From the NCBI GenBank assembly GCA_031276785.1, contig JAISMK010000071.1, forward strand, positions 1 through 35,777: a stretch of DNA of 35,777 nt. Reading direction: 5' to 3'. The notes beneath the pieces are model-generated. The model was not told where the DNA came from, made no database searches, and saw nothing but the letters and a program-made list of their open reading frames with translations. Shown here one piece after another: positions 34,368 through 35,777 of this stretch; position 1 is the stretch's first letter, and each line of letters begins with the position of its first letter. Source of the stretch: Desulfovibrio sp. (GTDB taxonomy: Bacteria > Desulfobacterota > Desulfovibrionia > Desulfovibrionales > Desulfovibrionaceae). The position numbers and the translations under genes are program-made.

Positions 34368-34417
34368 GAGCATTTTTCGCTTGAAATGCCTGCTTGACGG
34401 CGGGCAGATCCCGCCTG
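34365..34417 (+). repeat. Dispersed palindromic element copy R7 (partial, A only)
   Basis: CTAGAGCATTTTTCGCTTGAAATGCCTGCTTGACGGCGGGCAGATCCCGCC. Confidence 0.85.
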
Positions 34418-34732
34418 GTGGAATACAGTTTTTTTGGCGTTTTCTTAAAAAACCCCTTGACATTTTGTAAAAGCGGTCCCATTACTGGCTCAGGGGGATA
34501 TTCCGGGGGGGGATGCCGGTTGCCGGCTGGCCCGGCCTATGGGCGGCATCCTGATTTTTCTTCCTTACCTCCTCAATTTCCCGGCTTTCAGCGTCCAGGT
34601 GTGTATCCTTGGCTTTTAGCGCCTCGCGCGCGGCCAAAAGGGATCGACGGCGTGAAAGAAAGAAGTTTTGCTTCTTTGTACCGGAATTATAATGCGGCCC
34701 AGGCTGAAGCCCTAGGCTTTGGCCTGATTTTT

Positions 34733-34774
<42 letters not shown>

Positions 34775-34872
34775 AGCTCTGTTTTTTTCCTTAATACAGG
34801 CGGATTTTCCGCCTGCCCGCGGCCCGAATTTCCTTTCCGGAAGAGGGCCGTTTCGGCGTTTTCCGCGCGGCT

Positions 34873-34910
34873 GGACCGGGGCTTTTGGGCCCCGTCCCGC
34901 CGCTTTTTTT
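34873..34910 (+). terminator. Terminator-like hairpin in the adhesin leader
   Basis: CGGGGC-TTTTGG-GCCCCG stem flanked by GGA/TCC, then CCGCCGCTTTTTTT. Confidence 0.5.
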
Positions 34911-34941
34911 CGGCAGCAATAATCTAACCAGGGGGAAAACC

Positions 34942-35777
34942 ATGTCGCCAGAGATGTCGCGCATCGCCCATGTGTCCAGACCGGCCGCGGGCAACGCCCA
35001 GATCGTTTCTTTTCCAGCCGGCCTGACGGGGCAGGTTCTGGCTCTTGATTTCGATCTTCAGGGTGTCAGCGTCAACCGTTCCGCCAACGATCTTGTTTTT
35101 ACCTTTGACGACGGCGGGGCGCTTACCCTGATGTCCTTTTTCAAAGTGGAAGGGGACACCCTTCCTCCTTTCCAGTTGCGGGACGGCACGCAGGTGGACG
35201 GCAAGGAGCTGCTCTCCTCCCTTAACGGCGCTCTGGACGTAACCCCGGCGGCCGGCCCCTCTCCCGGAGGGTCCTTGGGCGGTTTGGGTTCCTATTCCGA
35301 TGACGCCGGCTCTCTGCTGGACGGCGTGGACCGTATGGGCGCGGGCGATGACGCTCTGGGGCAGTGGGGCTACGGGAGCGGCGGCGGCGCTTTGGCGGGC
35401 GCGGGCGGCGGCGCGGCCGTGGATCTTAACGATCAGCCCGTGGTCTTCAACGCCGAGGCTACGGCCGTGGAAGACGAACTCCATCCCGGCGGCAGCCTGG
35501 CCGCCTATGTGCTGGACCCGGACGCCGGGGACGTCCACATTTTCCAGGCCCTGCCGGAGCTGATCTACACGGACGCCCAGGGCGGGCGGCATACGGTCAG
35601 CGCGGAGGAGGCGGGCTTCAGCCTCGCCCCGGACGGGACCTGGACTCTGGACACCACCAGGGATCTGTACCAGGATCTGAGCGCGGGGGCCAATGGCCGG
35701 CTGGAAATTTTCTACACCGCCACGGACAACTCCGGCGAAGGCAACGCCACCTCCGCCCCCGCCACCCTGGCCATTAC
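34942..35777 (+). CDS. Large type I-secreted (LapA/RTX/VCBS-like) adhesin, N-terminal part, truncated by window end
   Basis: Open frame to window end: ...GQVLALDFDLQGVSVNRSANDLVFTFDDGGALTLMSFF... then VCBS-like ATAVEDELHPGGSLAAYVLDPDAGDVHIF; RBS AGGGGGA. Confidence 0.78.
   Translation, partial: MSPEMSRIAHVSRPAAGNAQIVSFPAGLTGQVLALDFDLQGVSVNRSANDLVFTFDDGGALTLMSFFKVEGDTLPPFQLRDGTQVDGKELLSSLNGALDVTPAAGPSPGGSLGGLGSYSDDAGSLLDGVDRMGAGDDALGQWGYGSGGGALAGAGGGAAVDLNDQPVVFNAEATAVEDELHPGGSLAAYVLDPDAGDVHIFQALPELIYTDAQGGRHTVSAEEAGFSLAPDGTWTLDTTRDLYQDLSAGANGRLEIFYTATDNSGEGNATSAPATLAI

Overview
GC-rich bacterial chromosome window. Protein content (HynAB-type [NiFe] hydrogenase, UbiD decarboxylase, anaerobic-type corrin biosynthesis, Mla system, type I secreted adhesin) suggests a Desulfovibrio-like anaerobe; this taxonomy is an inference. 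Left part, minus strand: ArnT-like glycosyltransferase, PAP2 phosphatase and an mlaEFDC + mlaA lipid-transport operon. Centre, plus strand, about 7.27-23.05 kb: a co-directional cluster that looks like a catabolic or biosynthetic system I do not recognise as described. It combines relatives of the Nit1C/'nitrogen starvation' set (MSMEG_0572/Sll0783-like, radical SAM fused to a GNAT, Sll0787-like AIR-synthase homologue), without the nitrilase, with a TIM-barrel amidohydrolase, OsmC, a dienelactone-hydrolase-like enzyme, the carbamoyl-transfer set DUF1116/YlbE(AllG)-like + FdrA(AllF)-like + carbamate kinase, a GlcD/GlcF-like flavoprotein/Fe-S pair, an orphan protein and an NMT1/Tau-type ABC importer. 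Right part: GDYXXLXY membrane protein, HtpX, a 24-aa mini-ORF, hydrogenase operon, UbiD, CobM, an orphaned RelB/DinJ antitoxin with a truncated YafQ-like toxin, and the start of a large adhesin behind a (CT)18 tract. A modular palindromic dispersed repeat (three hairpin modules, CTAGAGCA/TGCTCTAG ends) occurs at least 7 times, including between sub-blocks of the central operon. All assignments are by eye from translated sequence; no database search was run.
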